A stretch of 64,000 nucleotides of DNA from an uncultured Oscillospiraceae bacterium. Lineage in GTDB: Bacteria > Bacillota > Clostridia > Oscillospirales > Ruminococcaceae. The stretch is from positions 61,482-125,481 of the forward strand of contig CAKSPD010000006.1 of NCBI GenBank assembly GCA_934481385.1. Direction: 5' to 3'. Under the pieces are notes generated by a model. That model was not told where the DNA came from. It ran no database searches and saw nothing but the letters and a program-made list of their open reading frames with translations. Shown one piece after another: positions 17,686 to 25,479 of this stretch. Both the position numbers and the translations under genes were made by a program. How positions within the stretch are numbered: position 1 is the stretch's first letter; each line of letters opens with the position of its first letter.

Positions 17686-17735
17686 CAGCACAGCAGTCAC
17701 GACAAAAATAAGTAATCAGCAAAGGGTGATTTTTT

Positions 17736-19481
17736 ATGAATGAAAACATTATGGAAGCTGTATCAAATCAAGTATTTGGTGTTTGGTTTTTAATAGGTGC
17801 AGCACTTGTATTCTTTATGCAATGCGGATTTGCAATGGTTGAAACCGGTTTTACTAGAGCAAAAAATGCCGGAAATATTATAATGAAAAACCTTATGGAT
17901 TTCTGCATAGGTACAGTAGTATTTATACTTATAGGTTTCGGACTTCTCTTAGGCGAGGACGTTGCAGGACTTCTCGGAAAACCCGGATTTGATATTATTA
18001 CAGATTATCAGAATTTTGATTGGTCAAGTTTTGTTTTTAACCTTGTATTCTGTGCTACAACTGCTACAATCGTATCAGGAGCTATGGCAGAAAGAACAAA
18101 GTTTATTTCATATTGTGTATACTCAGGCGTAATTTCAGCACTTATTTATCCTATCGAAGCTCACTGGATTTGGGGCGGCGGCTGGCTTGCTCAGTGGGGA
18201 TTCCACGATTTCGCAGGTTCATGTGCAATTCATATGGTAGGCGGTATCTCAGCTCTTATCGGTGCAAAAATCCTTGGCCCACGTATAGGAAAATTCAAGA
18301 CTGATAAAGACGGAAAAGTAATAAAAGTAAAAGCTATCCCCGGACATTCACTTACACTTGGTGCATTAGGTTGCTTTATCCTCTGGTTCGGCTGGTATGG
18401 ATTCAACGGTGCAGCCGCAACATCAACTTCTCAGCTCGGTTCAATTTTCGTAGCAACAACAATTGCTCCGGCAGTCGCTACATTTGTATGTATGATTTTC
18501 ACATGGCTCAAATACGGCAAGCCTGATGTTTCAATGTGTCTTAACGCATCACTTGCAGGTCTTGTAGGTATAACAGCAGGCTGTGATGTTATAAATGCCG
18601 TTGGTGCAATATTTGTAGGTATCGTTTCAGGACTTCTTGTTCCTTTCGGTGTATGGCTTCTCGACTATGTTCTTCATATTGATGACCCGGTAGGTGCAGT
18701 TGCAGTTCATATGATGAACGGTATATGGGGTACAATTGCAGTAGGTCTTTTCGCAACAGATACAGTTCCTTCAAGCACACTTAACGGTTTATTCTATGGC
18801 GGTGGATTTGACCTTCTTGGCAAACAGCTTGCAGCAATCCTTACAGTAGGTGCTTGGACAGCAGTTACAATCACAATAACATTCCTTGTAATCAAGGCTA
18901 CAATCGGACTCAGAGCATCAGCTGAAGAAGAAATCATCGGTCTTGACGCTACTGAACACAATCTTCCTTCATCATATGCAGACTTTATGCCTTCTATCGA
19001 CTCTATGAAACAGATGGACAGACAGGCTCACAAGGCTGGTATTGAAGTTCCTGAACCTCCTATACCTGTTGAAGCTCCGGCAGTTAAAAAGGTTGTTTCA
19101 GAATCTTCTGACAGTCAGGCAAAGCTTACAAAAATCAGTATCATATGCAAGCAGAATAAGCTTGAAGCATTACAGCGTAAGCTTACAGAAGTCGGCGTAA
19201 AGGGTATTACAGTAACTCAGGTTCTTGGTTACGGTACACAGAAAGGTCACGATGTATATTATCGTGGTGTTAAAGATGAAGCATCAACACTTCTCCCTAA
19301 GGTAAAGGTTGAAGCTGTTGTATCAAAAGTACCGGTTGAAAAAGTTGTTGATGCAGCTAAAGATGCCCTCTATACAGGAAATATCGGCGACGGTAAAATG
19401 TTTATCTATGATGTTGAAAACGTTGTCAAGGTTCGTACTGGCGAACAGGGCTATGATGCTTTGCAGGGTGAGGACTATTAA
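17736..19481 (+). CDS. amt: ammonium transporter fused to a P-II signalling domain
   Basis: 581 residues. About 1-405 form the Amt/Mep/Rh ammonium channel with eleven membrane helices (GCAIHMVGGISALIGA, GWYGFNGAAA and AVHMMNGIWG carry pore-lining His and conserved Gly). A hinge rich in Pro and charged residues (about 425-460) leads to a C-terminal P-II (GlnB/GlnK) domain at about 462-575 with the T-loop GYGTQKGHDVYYRG and LPKVKVEAVV. The Tyr51 that enteric GlnB proteins use for uridylylation is replaced (YRGVKD where GlnB has YRGAEY), so control by that modification is unlikely. Fusing the channel to its inhibitor implies gating in cis by nucleotides and 2-oxoglutarate. It is preceded by the attenuator leader. 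Confidence 0.93.
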   Translation: MNENIMEAVSNQVFGVWFLIGAALVFFMQCGFAMVETGFTRAKNAGNIIMKNLMDFCIGTVVFILIGFGLLLGEDVAGLLGKPGFDIITDYQNFDWSSFVFNLVFCATTATIVSGAMAERTKFISYCVYSGVISALIYPIEAHWIWGGGWLAQWGFHDFAGSCAIHMVGGISALIGAKILGPRIGKFKTDKDGKVIKVKAIPGHSLTLGALGCFILWFGWYGFNGAAATSTSQLGSIFVATTIAPAVATFVCMIFTWLKYGKPDVSMCLNASLAGLVGITAGCDVINAVGAIFVGIVSGLLVPFGVWLLDYVLHIDDPVGAVAVHMMNGIWGTIAVGLFATDTVPSSTLNGLFYGGGFDLLGKQLAAILTVGAWTAVTITITFLVIKATIGLRASAEEEIIGLDATEHNLPSSYADFMPSIDSMKQMDRQAHKAGIEVPEPPIPVEAPAVKKVVSESSDSQAKLTKISIICKQNKLEALQRKLTEVGVKGITVTQVLGYGTQKGHDVYYRGVKDEASTLLPKVKVEAVVSKVPVEKVVDAAKDALYTGNIGDGKMFIYDVENVVKVRTGEQGYDALQGEDY

Positions 19482-19500
19482 AAGAGTTTTTACAGCATTT

Positions 19501-19534
19501 CGGGACGGATTTAATAATCTGTCCCGATTTTTTT
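19501..19534 (+). terminator. terminator of the ammonium transporter gene
   Basis: CGGGACGGAT pairs with ATCTGTCCCG (one G-T pair), followed by eight T. Confidence 0.88.
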
Positions 19535-19545
19535 CACAATAATGA

Positions 19546-19574
19546 TTGACATTTCTTTAAAGTGGGTATATAAT
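19546..19574 (+). promoter_or_regulatory. sigma-A promoter of the barnase-glnA-like-ANTAR operon
   Basis: Perfect consensus TTGACA (19546-19551), 17 bases, TATAAT (19569-19574). It lies right after the amt terminator. The transcript starts near 19581, so the TTG at 19578 cannot be the barnase start. Confidence 0.88.
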
Positions 19575-19604
19575 TGATTGTGCGAGGAAAGGAGATATAT
19601 TTAT

Positions 19605-20195
19605 TTGAAAAACAAGAAAATATTTATAAGTATAATTTCTGTACTGATTCTTGCTGTTCTGGGAATCGCACTGAAAGACAATGTTTTTGAATTTATTTCT
19701 GAAGAAAGCATTTCATCACAAACTGAATCATTTTCTGAATATACTGAACCTGAAACAGAATATACAGAAGAAGTTAAGACAACCGCTGTTTCTTCTGCTG
19801 TACCTGAAACCAGTCACTACGTTTCTGAAACTGCAACAGAAGACAATGATATTATACTTGAATCAGGCAGTTATACAACTCCTGAGGACGTTGCGGAATA
19901 TATACATACATTCGGAACACTTCCCTGCAACTTTATTACAAAAGATGATGCCATTGCTCTTGGCTGGGACAAATCAAAGGGAAATCTCTGGGAAGTTGCT
20001 GACGGAATGAGCATAGGCGGTGACAGATTCGGAAACTTTGAAGGACTTCTCCCCGATTCTGAAGGAAGATACTGGACAGAATGTGATGTAAACTATCAGG
20101 GAGGATTCAGAGGTGCTGAAAGAATAATATTTTCAAATGACGGTCTTATTTTTTATACGAATGACCATTATCAGACTTTTGAACAGCTATATTAA
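19605..20195 (+). CDS. barnase-family ribonuclease, membrane-anchored or secreted
   Basis: 196 residues starting at TTG 19605, with AAAGGAG ten bases before. Residues about 7-24 are a hydrophobic signal or anchor, 30-85 a Ser/Thr/Glu-rich linker, and about 90-196 a complete barnase domain. Matching barnase by eye: Lys27 (FITKDDA), Glu73 (WTECDVNY), Arg83 and Arg87 (GFRGAER) and His102 (NDHYQTF) are all present, as are ALGW, KGNL and SIGGD. A working guanine-preferring endoribonuclease is therefore likely. The next gene begins with a barstar domain, so this is a toxin with immunity. Whether it is exported to compete with other cells, scavenges RNA, or stays tethered cannot be told. Its high-scoring promoter suggests steady expression. 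Confidence 0.9.
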   Translation: MKNKKIFISIISVLILAVLGIALKDNVFEFISEESISSQTESFSEYTEPETEYTEEVKTTAVSSAVPETSHYVSETATEDNDIILESGSYTTPEDVAEYIHTFGTLPCNFITKDDAIALGWDKSKGNLWEVADGMSIGGDRFGNFEGLLPDSEGRYWTECDVNYQGGFRGAERIIFSNDGLIFYTNDHYQTFEQLY

Positions 20196-20221
20196 TTACA
20201 AAATTTAAAGGAGCTTTTTTT

Positions 20222-21025
20222 ATGGATACTGAAATTTTTCTTAGCAGACGCTTTTCACCGGCGGAACTGCATAAGGAGCTTGCAGAAAAACTTGGATTTC
20301 CTGAACACTACGGAAAAAATCTTGATGCACTTTATGACTGCCTCAAAGAAATAAAATCACTTGATGCTGATATATACATTTCCAATGAAAATATTGAAAA
20401 CAGCACTATTGACGGCATACTTGATGTATTTTACAAAGTTTCGGAGGAAAATGACAGTTTTTCATTTTCAGTACATAATGAAGAATTTCTGAACATAGTA
20501 GATGAAAATGAGCATGTTACTAACTGCATTAAACCACGTTCACTCGTTCATCGTGACGGCGACGGTCATCTCACTTCTCATGTATGGATTATACGCCGTG
20601 TCGATATGTCAATATATGTCCTTTTGCAGAAACGTTCAAAGGATAAACTTTTCTTCCCTGATTACTATGACGTATCATCAGCAGGTCATACATCAGCAGG
20701 AGAAGAAACAAGATATTCAGCCGTAAGAGAACTGGAAGAAGAACTCGGAATTGTTACTGACCCGAGAAATCTTGAATTTGTCGGAATGATAAAATCAACA
20801 AAAATATGCGATACAAGACTCGGAAAGCGTACTGACAAGGAATTTGCAACAGTTTTTATATACAAAAAACCTGTTGAAATTGAAAATCTGAAACTTCAGA
20901 AATCAGAAGTTTCAGAAGTCTGCTGGGTGGATATTGATGAATGTATTGCAAGAATAAACGATGAAAACTTTCCGAACTGCCTTAATCTTTCAGAACTTAA
21001 AAGATTAAGAAAAAAAGTTCTGTAA
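20222..21025 (+). CDS. barstar-Nudix hydrolase fusion
   Basis: 267 residues, two domains. Residues 1-90 are barstar-like: FPEHYGKNLDALYDCL matches the barstar helix that plugs barnase, with Asp35 and Asp39 conserved at the same positions, Tyr29 changed to His and Trp38 to Tyr. Residues about 98-260 are a Nudix hydrolase, with a perfect Nudix box at 155-177 (GHTSAGEETRYSAV then RELEEELGI) and general likeness to the YfcD / isopentenyl diphosphate isomerase-like branch. The barstar part should neutralise the barnase of the gene before it in the cytoplasm. The Nudix part implies hydrolysis of a nucleoside diphosphate derivative, substrate unknown. AAAGGAG precedes the ATG; 26 bases after barnase. 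Confidence 0.88.
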   Translation: MDTEIFLSRRFSPAELHKELAEKLGFPEHYGKNLDALYDCLKEIKSLDADIYISNENIENSTIDGILDVFYKVSEENDSFSFSVHNEEFLNIVDENEHVTNCIKPRSLVHRDGDGHLTSHVWIIRRVDMSIYVLLQKRSKDKLFFPDYYDVSSAGHTSAGEETRYSAVRELEEELGIVTDPRNLEFVGMIKSTKICDTRLGKRTDKEFATVFIYKKPVEIENLKLQKSEVSEVCWVDIDECIARINDENFPNCLNLSELKRLRKKVL

Positions 21026-21050
21026 AAATAAATTTGATGGAGGATTTTTT

Positions 21051-22304
21051 ATGAGCTTTTCACCTATTGAAGTACTTAACTTCGTGGAAGAAAATGACGT
21101 TAAATTCATACGTCTTACATTCTGCGATATTTTCGGAAATCTGAAAAATATTGCAATTATGCCAAAGGAACTTCCAAGAGCCTTTAAGCATGGCATATCA
21201 TTTGATGCAACAGGAATAACAGGAGAATGTTCAGACTTACTGCTTATTCCTGATATATCAACACTTTCTGTTCTCCCCTGGAGGCCGAAATCAGGCAGAG
21301 TAGTAAGATTTTTCTGCAATATACAGAATTCTGACGGTTCTGATTACTCCGGTGACCTCAGAAAACAGCTCCACGACAAAATACTGTCACTCAATTCAGA
21401 GGGATATTCATGTGAATTTGCAACAAAATGTGAATTTTATCTTTTCAATCTTGATGACAGCGGAGAACCAACTAAAATTCCGCATGACCATGGCGGTTAT
21501 CTCGATGTTGCACCTCTTGACAAATGCGAAAATACAAGACGTGAAATCTGTCTTTCACTTGAAGAAATGGGACTTAATCCAAAAAGCTCATGTCATAAAC
21601 ATGGCTGGGGACAGAATGAAATTGATTTTAAAAAAAGCGAACCTGTTACTGCTGCTGACAATATGGTTCACTATAAAACAGTTGTAAAATCCATTGCATC
21701 GCAAAATGGTCTTTATGCATCATTTATGCCAAGACCTCTTGAAAATCAGCCCGGAAGTATACTTAATATATGCCTCGGAATAAGAAAAAACGGAATGGAT
21801 ATTTTCGGCACTGATGAAGGAAAATCCTTTATAGCAGGTATTTTAAACAGAATCCCTGAAATGACAGCTTTTCTTAATCCTTCAACAAATTCATATGAGC
21901 GTTTCGGAGTCGGATATGCCCCTCAGTTCATAAACTGGAGCTATAAAAATACTTCACCTCTTATAAGAATTTCAAACGCTGTCGGAGAATCACCAAGCAT
22001 AGAGGTGCGTTCAGCAGATGCTACATGCAACCCTTATATTGCTTTCAATCTTATTCTTTCAGCAGGTTTTGAGGGAATAAAAAACAGAGAGGAGCTTGCC
22101 CCTGAATCAGAAACTTCAAAGAAACTCCCTTCATCTCTTGAAGAAGCTTATAACCTTGCTGAAAAAAGTGATTTCATAAAATCAGTTCTCAGCGAAAAAA
22201 CAAGAAACGGACTTCTCGGAAATATCTCAGGTATATGTTCAGAATATGACAAAGCATCGGACAAAAAGGCTTTTGACGAATCAAGATACTTTAAATTTGT
22301 TTAA
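21051..22304 (+). CDS. divergent glutamine synthetase family protein
   Basis: 417 residues. The beta-grasp N-terminus (residues 1-95, FIRLTFCDIFGNLKNIAI) and catalytic fold (GWGQNEIDFK, PLIRIS, VRSADATCNPYIAFN) clearly place it in the GS-I family. Several positions look changed: the metal-site motif reads ATKCEFYLF (first Glu of the usual EPEFF is Lys), the usual GSGMHVH or NGLHINLS block reads GSILNICLG (catalytic His lost), and GYEAP or SFEAP reads VGYAP (the Glu of the flap is Tyr). It may thus be a weak enzyme or a sensor rather than the housekeeping GlnA. It precedes an ANTAR antiterminator gene, the order seen for glnA-nitR in clostridia. Confidence 0.82.
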   Translation: MSFSPIEVLNFVEENDVKFIRLTFCDIFGNLKNIAIMPKELPRAFKHGISFDATGITGECSDLLLIPDISTLSVLPWRPKSGRVVRFFCNIQNSDGSDYSGDLRKQLHDKILSLNSEGYSCEFATKCEFYLFNLDDSGEPTKIPHDHGGYLDVAPLDKCENTRREICLSLEEMGLNPKSSCHKHGWGQNEIDFKKSEPVTAADNMVHYKTVVKSIASQNGLYASFMPRPLENQPGSILNICLGIRKNGMDIFGTDEGKSFIAGILNRIPEMTAFLNPSTNSYERFGVGYAPQFINWSYKNTSPLIRISNAVGESPSIEVRSADATCNPYIAFNLILSAGFEGIKNREELAPESETSKKLPSSLEEAYNLAEKSDFIKSVLSEKTRNGLLGNISGICSEYDKASDKKAFDESRYFKFV

Positions 22305-22337
22305 TAACTAAATAATTAAAAACGGAGGCTCTGTTTT

Positions 22338-22907
22338 ATGGAACGTGCATTAATAGTTTCAGGTTCAGAAAAGGGAATTGATGCCGTTGCACAATTACTG
22401 AAAAATGCCGGTTATTCACAGATTACATCAATCAACAGCGGAAGTGAAGCACGCCGTCTTATAAACACAACAGAATATGAAATAATTGTTATAAATACTC
22501 CCGTATCAGATGAATTTGGCCACGAACTTGCTGTTATGATGTCAGAATCCTCAACAGCAGGAATAATTCTTATATGCCGGGCAGAAATTGCAGATGATGT
22601 TTCAGACAAAGTCGGAGAATTCGGCGTATGTGTTGTTTCAAAACCTCTCAACCGTTCTGTATTTCATCAGTCACTCAAACTTGTTCAGGCAACAAGAGCA
22701 AGAATGCTCGGACTTAAAAGAGAAAATGTCAAGCTACTGACGAAAATAGATGAACTAAGACTTATAAACCGTGCAAAATGTGCATTAATGGAATATCTAA
22801 AACTTACTGAACCTCAGGCACATCGATATATAGAAAAACAGGCTATGGACAGTCGTCAGACAAGAAAGGAAGTAGCTATAAATATACTCTCACGATACGA
22901 AAGATAA
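22338..22907 (+). CDS. ANTAR-domain antiterminator with receiver-like N-terminus
   Basis: 189 residues. The N-terminal 120 residues have the receiver fold, but the phospho-acceptor position reads IIVINTPVSD, with Asn in place of Asp, so phosphorylation is not the likely signal. A short coiled coil (about 125-145) leads to an ANTAR RNA-binding domain (residues 130-185, with KCALMEYLKLTEPQAHRYIEK). Such proteins bind paired hairpins in leaders and prevent termination. Linked to a glutamine synthetase homologue it resembles NitR of clostridia. The amt leader at 17603 is the most plausible target in the window. Confidence 0.88.
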   Translation: MERALIVSGSEKGIDAVAQLLKNAGYSQITSINSGSEARRLINTTEYEIIVINTPVSDEFGHELAVMMSESSTAGIILICRAEIADDVSDKVGEFGVCVVSKPLNRSVFHQSLKLVQATRARMLGLKRENVKLLTKIDELRLINRAKCALMEYLKLTEPQAHRYIEKQAMDSRQTRKEVAINILSRYER

Positions 22908-22937
22908 AAGGACGGATTTTAAAAATCCGTCCTTTTT
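22906..22937 (+). terminator. terminator of the barnase-ANTAR operon
   Basis: AAAAGGACGGATTTT pairs with its complement across two bases and ends in six T. It overlaps the ANTAR gene stop codon. The gap to 23048 shows no clear sigma-A promoter; GAAAC at 22998 could be an ECF-type -35 but is weak. Confidence 0.9.
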
Positions 22938-23048
22938 TGTCATAATATACATTTATCAAAGGCATATTTTATGCATTTCTCCGAAATTTAAAATCAGATG
23001 AAACAAATAGAATATATTACTGCACCTTATCTATAAAGGAGGGGTATT

Positions 23049-23600
23049 ATGAATGATGTTTCTGCACTTTCCTATACAGATGATAATAACAGCGATTTTG
23101 AAAAAGATGTAAAACTTGCTGTTGCAGGAGATTCAGATGCTTTCTCCCGCCTGTATTCACTTGTATACAAGGATATGTACCATATAGCAAGATATAACCT
23201 CAGAAGCAGTCATGATGCAAGTGATGCAGTAAGTGATGCTGTTGCAGATGCTTTTGAATCTATAAAAAATCTCCGCAATGAAAAAGCTTTCAGAAGCTGG
23301 ATTATGAAAATTCTTTATGCAAAGATAAAAAGAAAGCAAAAGGAATATTTAAATGACAACACCTGTGAATATGAACAGAGTATTTCAGAATCCGAAAATT
23401 TCAACTATGAATATCATGAACTTAAAATAGCTCTTGAAAGTCTTGATGAAAAATCAAAGATGATTCTTTCAATGTCAGTTATAAACGGTTATACAAGCCT
23501 TGAAATCGCAAGAATATGCAAAATAAATCCCGCAACAGTACGTTCAAGGCTTATGAGAATAAAGAAAAAATTAAGACTGAATCTTGAAGAATCAGGCTGA
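23049..23600 (+). CDS. ECF-type RNA polymerase sigma factor
   Basis: 183 residues. Sigma region 2 (about 20-90; DAFSRLYSLVYKDMYHIARY, then the core-binding SDAVADAFESI) and region 4 (about 120-175; the helix-turn-helix YTSLEIARICKINPATVRSRL) are present, with the short linker typical of ECF factors and no region 1 or 3. AAAGGAGGGG precedes the ATG. The stop overlaps a possible ATG of the next gene. The neighbours, a single-pass membrane protein and a dockerin protein, suggest a surface-sensing system that controls exported proteins. The group to which it belongs cannot be named by eye. Confidence 0.9.
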   Translation: MNDVSALSYTDDNNSDFEKDVKLAVAGDSDAFSRLYSLVYKDMYHIARYNLRSSHDASDAVSDAVADAFESIKNLRNEKAFRSWIMKILYAKIKRKQKEYLNDNTCEYEQSISESENFNYEYHELKIALESLDEKSKMILSMSVINGYTSLEIARICKINPATVRSRLMRIKKKLRLNLEESG

Positions 23601-23617
23601 TGAAAGGAGAATTTTTT

Positions 23618-25465
23618 ATGAACGACAGAGAAAAAGTAAGGAGAATACTCGAATCGGAAGAAGTTCCTCAGCACCTCCGCCCTGAAAACATTGATTTAAT
23701 ACTTAATTCAAAAAAACATTCTGTAAAAAATTCTGCAAAACGTTACAGAAATCAGTATATGCAGGTTATTGCAGGCCTTGTAGCATGTATGACAATCAGC
23801 ACATGCGGAATATTCTTAATAGGCAAAAAAGTTCCTCAGACAAATATTGAAGATATATCTGAAACTGCATCAGAAAAACTTTCAGTTCAGCCTGAAATAA
23901 CAGATAATACTTCAATGCTGAAAAGTTCGGAAAGCTATGACGAAATCTATAAGATATTTTCCTATAACAGCAATTCAGAAATTGTCAGTAATTGCTATGA
24001 TGAAGATGAAACAGAAAAATACCAGAAATTCAATGATTCAACAGTAACAGACGGAAAAACTATATTCAGTTCAAATGAAAACACTTCATTTATAAATTAT
24101 TCAAGAGTTGAAAACGGTGAATTTCTTTACAGTTCTTCACTGGACATTGGTATTTTTCAAGACGCTGTACAATCTGATATACGCTCATTGTTTATAAACA
24201 GCAATACTCTTTTTGTTGTATATGAATCAATTATGCCGGACAAAAATTATATAACAACTGTTACAGCATATGATATATCATATCAGAATGATGAACCACT
24301 TCTTGACTATATCAGCGAATATTCTCAGGGCGGAAATTTCAGTGATATAAAATCAAACGGAGATTATATATATCTTGTAACATCTGAAACAAAAACTTTC
24401 AGTGAAGATTTCAGCCCCGAAAATTACGGTTCATATCTTCCTGAATATTATATAGACAATGAAAAATATTACCCTGAACCCGAAGATATATATATTCCTT
24501 CAGATTTTCTTGAAATAAATTCCGAACAACTCAATACAGGTTTCACAACAGTAACTTCATTAAAGTTCAGCAACAATAATCTTGAACAGACTGATATAAA
24601 ATCATTTGCAAAATCCGCAGAATTTGTCTGTTGCACCGAAAACAATCTCTATGTAACAATAAGCAACTATTCCAATGCTTACACAGAAAATACAGATATA
24701 CTGAAATTTTCACTCGCAGACGGAAATATAACTTTTCAGGAATATGCAAATACAAAAGGAATACCCTTAAACACAGATGAATACAATGGATATTTCAGAA
24801 TAATTGTGACATATGTTCAGGAAACAAATAATTATGTTTACTCTAAAAATGCCATTTATATATTTGATGAAAATATGAATCAGGCCGGATTTATTGATGA
24901 CCTTGACTCCGAACAGAATATAAAATTCTTTGAAGATATTGCAGTTTCCGACAACTATATTGTTGATTTGAAAAATCCTGAAAAATTGACAATAACTGAA
25001 AAATATCAGGATATATACAGCTGTATGAAAAATCTCGGCAAAAACAGTTATTTAAATCTTGAATATTTATCTGAAGAAAATGGTTTTAAAATTTCTGTAT
25101 TTGATAATTCCAATAATTTAATATCAAAATTTGTACAGTACTTCAATGACACAGAAATGTTTATTGACTCCCCTGCATTTTCAGACAGCAATTCCCTGTT
25201 TGTTGACTATGATAAAAATATAATCGGTATCCCCTGCTATATTCAGACAGAAGATTATACAACAGAACTCAGATATGAATTTTATTACTTTCAAAATGAT
25301 TCATTTCAATATATCGGAAACGTTTCAGAATTTGAAGAAAACTGTTACAGTATGAACAGAGCATTATGCATAGATGATTATATATATGTAATATGCGGAA
25401 ATCAGTTTATATCGTTTATGCCGTCAGACAACATTATATATAACAAAGTAATATTTCAGATATGA
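23618..25465 (+). CDS. membrane-anchored beta-propeller-like protein, putative anti-sigma factor
   Basis: 615 residues from the ATG at 23618, which has AAAGGAG seven bases upstream (an ATG at 23600 overlaps the sigma stop but lacks a site). A short basic cytoplasmic segment of about 45 residues is followed by one membrane helix (about 46-69) and a large outer part of about 540 residues, rich in Asn, Tyr, Glu and Ser with repeated beta-strand patterns such as ITTVTAYDISYQ and FTTVTSLKFSNN. That resembles the secreted beta-propeller proteins of Clostridia (Beta_propel family). By position, directly after an ECF sigma gene and with a small cytoplasmic head, it is the likely anti-sigma factor; the head shows no zinc-finger motif. 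Confidence 0.7.
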   Translation: MNDREKVRRILESEEVPQHLRPENIDLILNSKKHSVKNSAKRYRNQYMQVIAGLVACMTISTCGIFLIGKKVPQTNIEDISETASEKLSVQPEITDNTSMLKSSESYDEIYKIFSYNSNSEIVSNCYDEDETEKYQKFNDSTVTDGKTIFSSNENTSFINYSRVENGEFLYSSSLDIGIFQDAVQSDIRSLFINSNTLFVVYESIMPDKNYITTVTAYDISYQNDEPLLDYISEYSQGGNFSDIKSNGDYIYLVTSETKTFSEDFSPENYGSYLPEYYIDNEKYYPEPEDIYIPSDFLEINSEQLNTGFTTVTSLKFSNNNLEQTDIKSFAKSAEFVCCTENNLYVTISNYSNAYTENTDILKFSLADGNITFQEYANTKGIPLNTDEYNGYFRIIVTYVQETNNYVYSKNAIYIFDENMNQAGFIDDLDSEQNIKFFEDIAVSDNYIVDLKNPEKLTITEKYQDIYSCMKNLGKNSYLNLEYLSEENGFKISVFDNSNNLISKFVQYFNDTEMFIDSPAFSDSNSLFVDYDKNIIGIPCYIQTEDYTTELRYEFYYFQNDSFQYIGNVSEFEENCYSMNRALCIDDYIYVICGNQFISFMPSDNIIYNKVIFQI

Positions 25466-25479
25466 AAGGAAGTTTTATT

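Noticed and set aside
19578-19604. TTG at 19578 as barnase start
   Set aside because: It lies between the -10 box and the expected transcript start; the TTG at 19605 has AAAGGAG at good distance.
22998-23040. ECF-type autoregulated promoter before the sigma factor gene
   Set aside because: GAAAC is present but no convincing -10 at the usual distance; AT-rich sequence gives such matches often.
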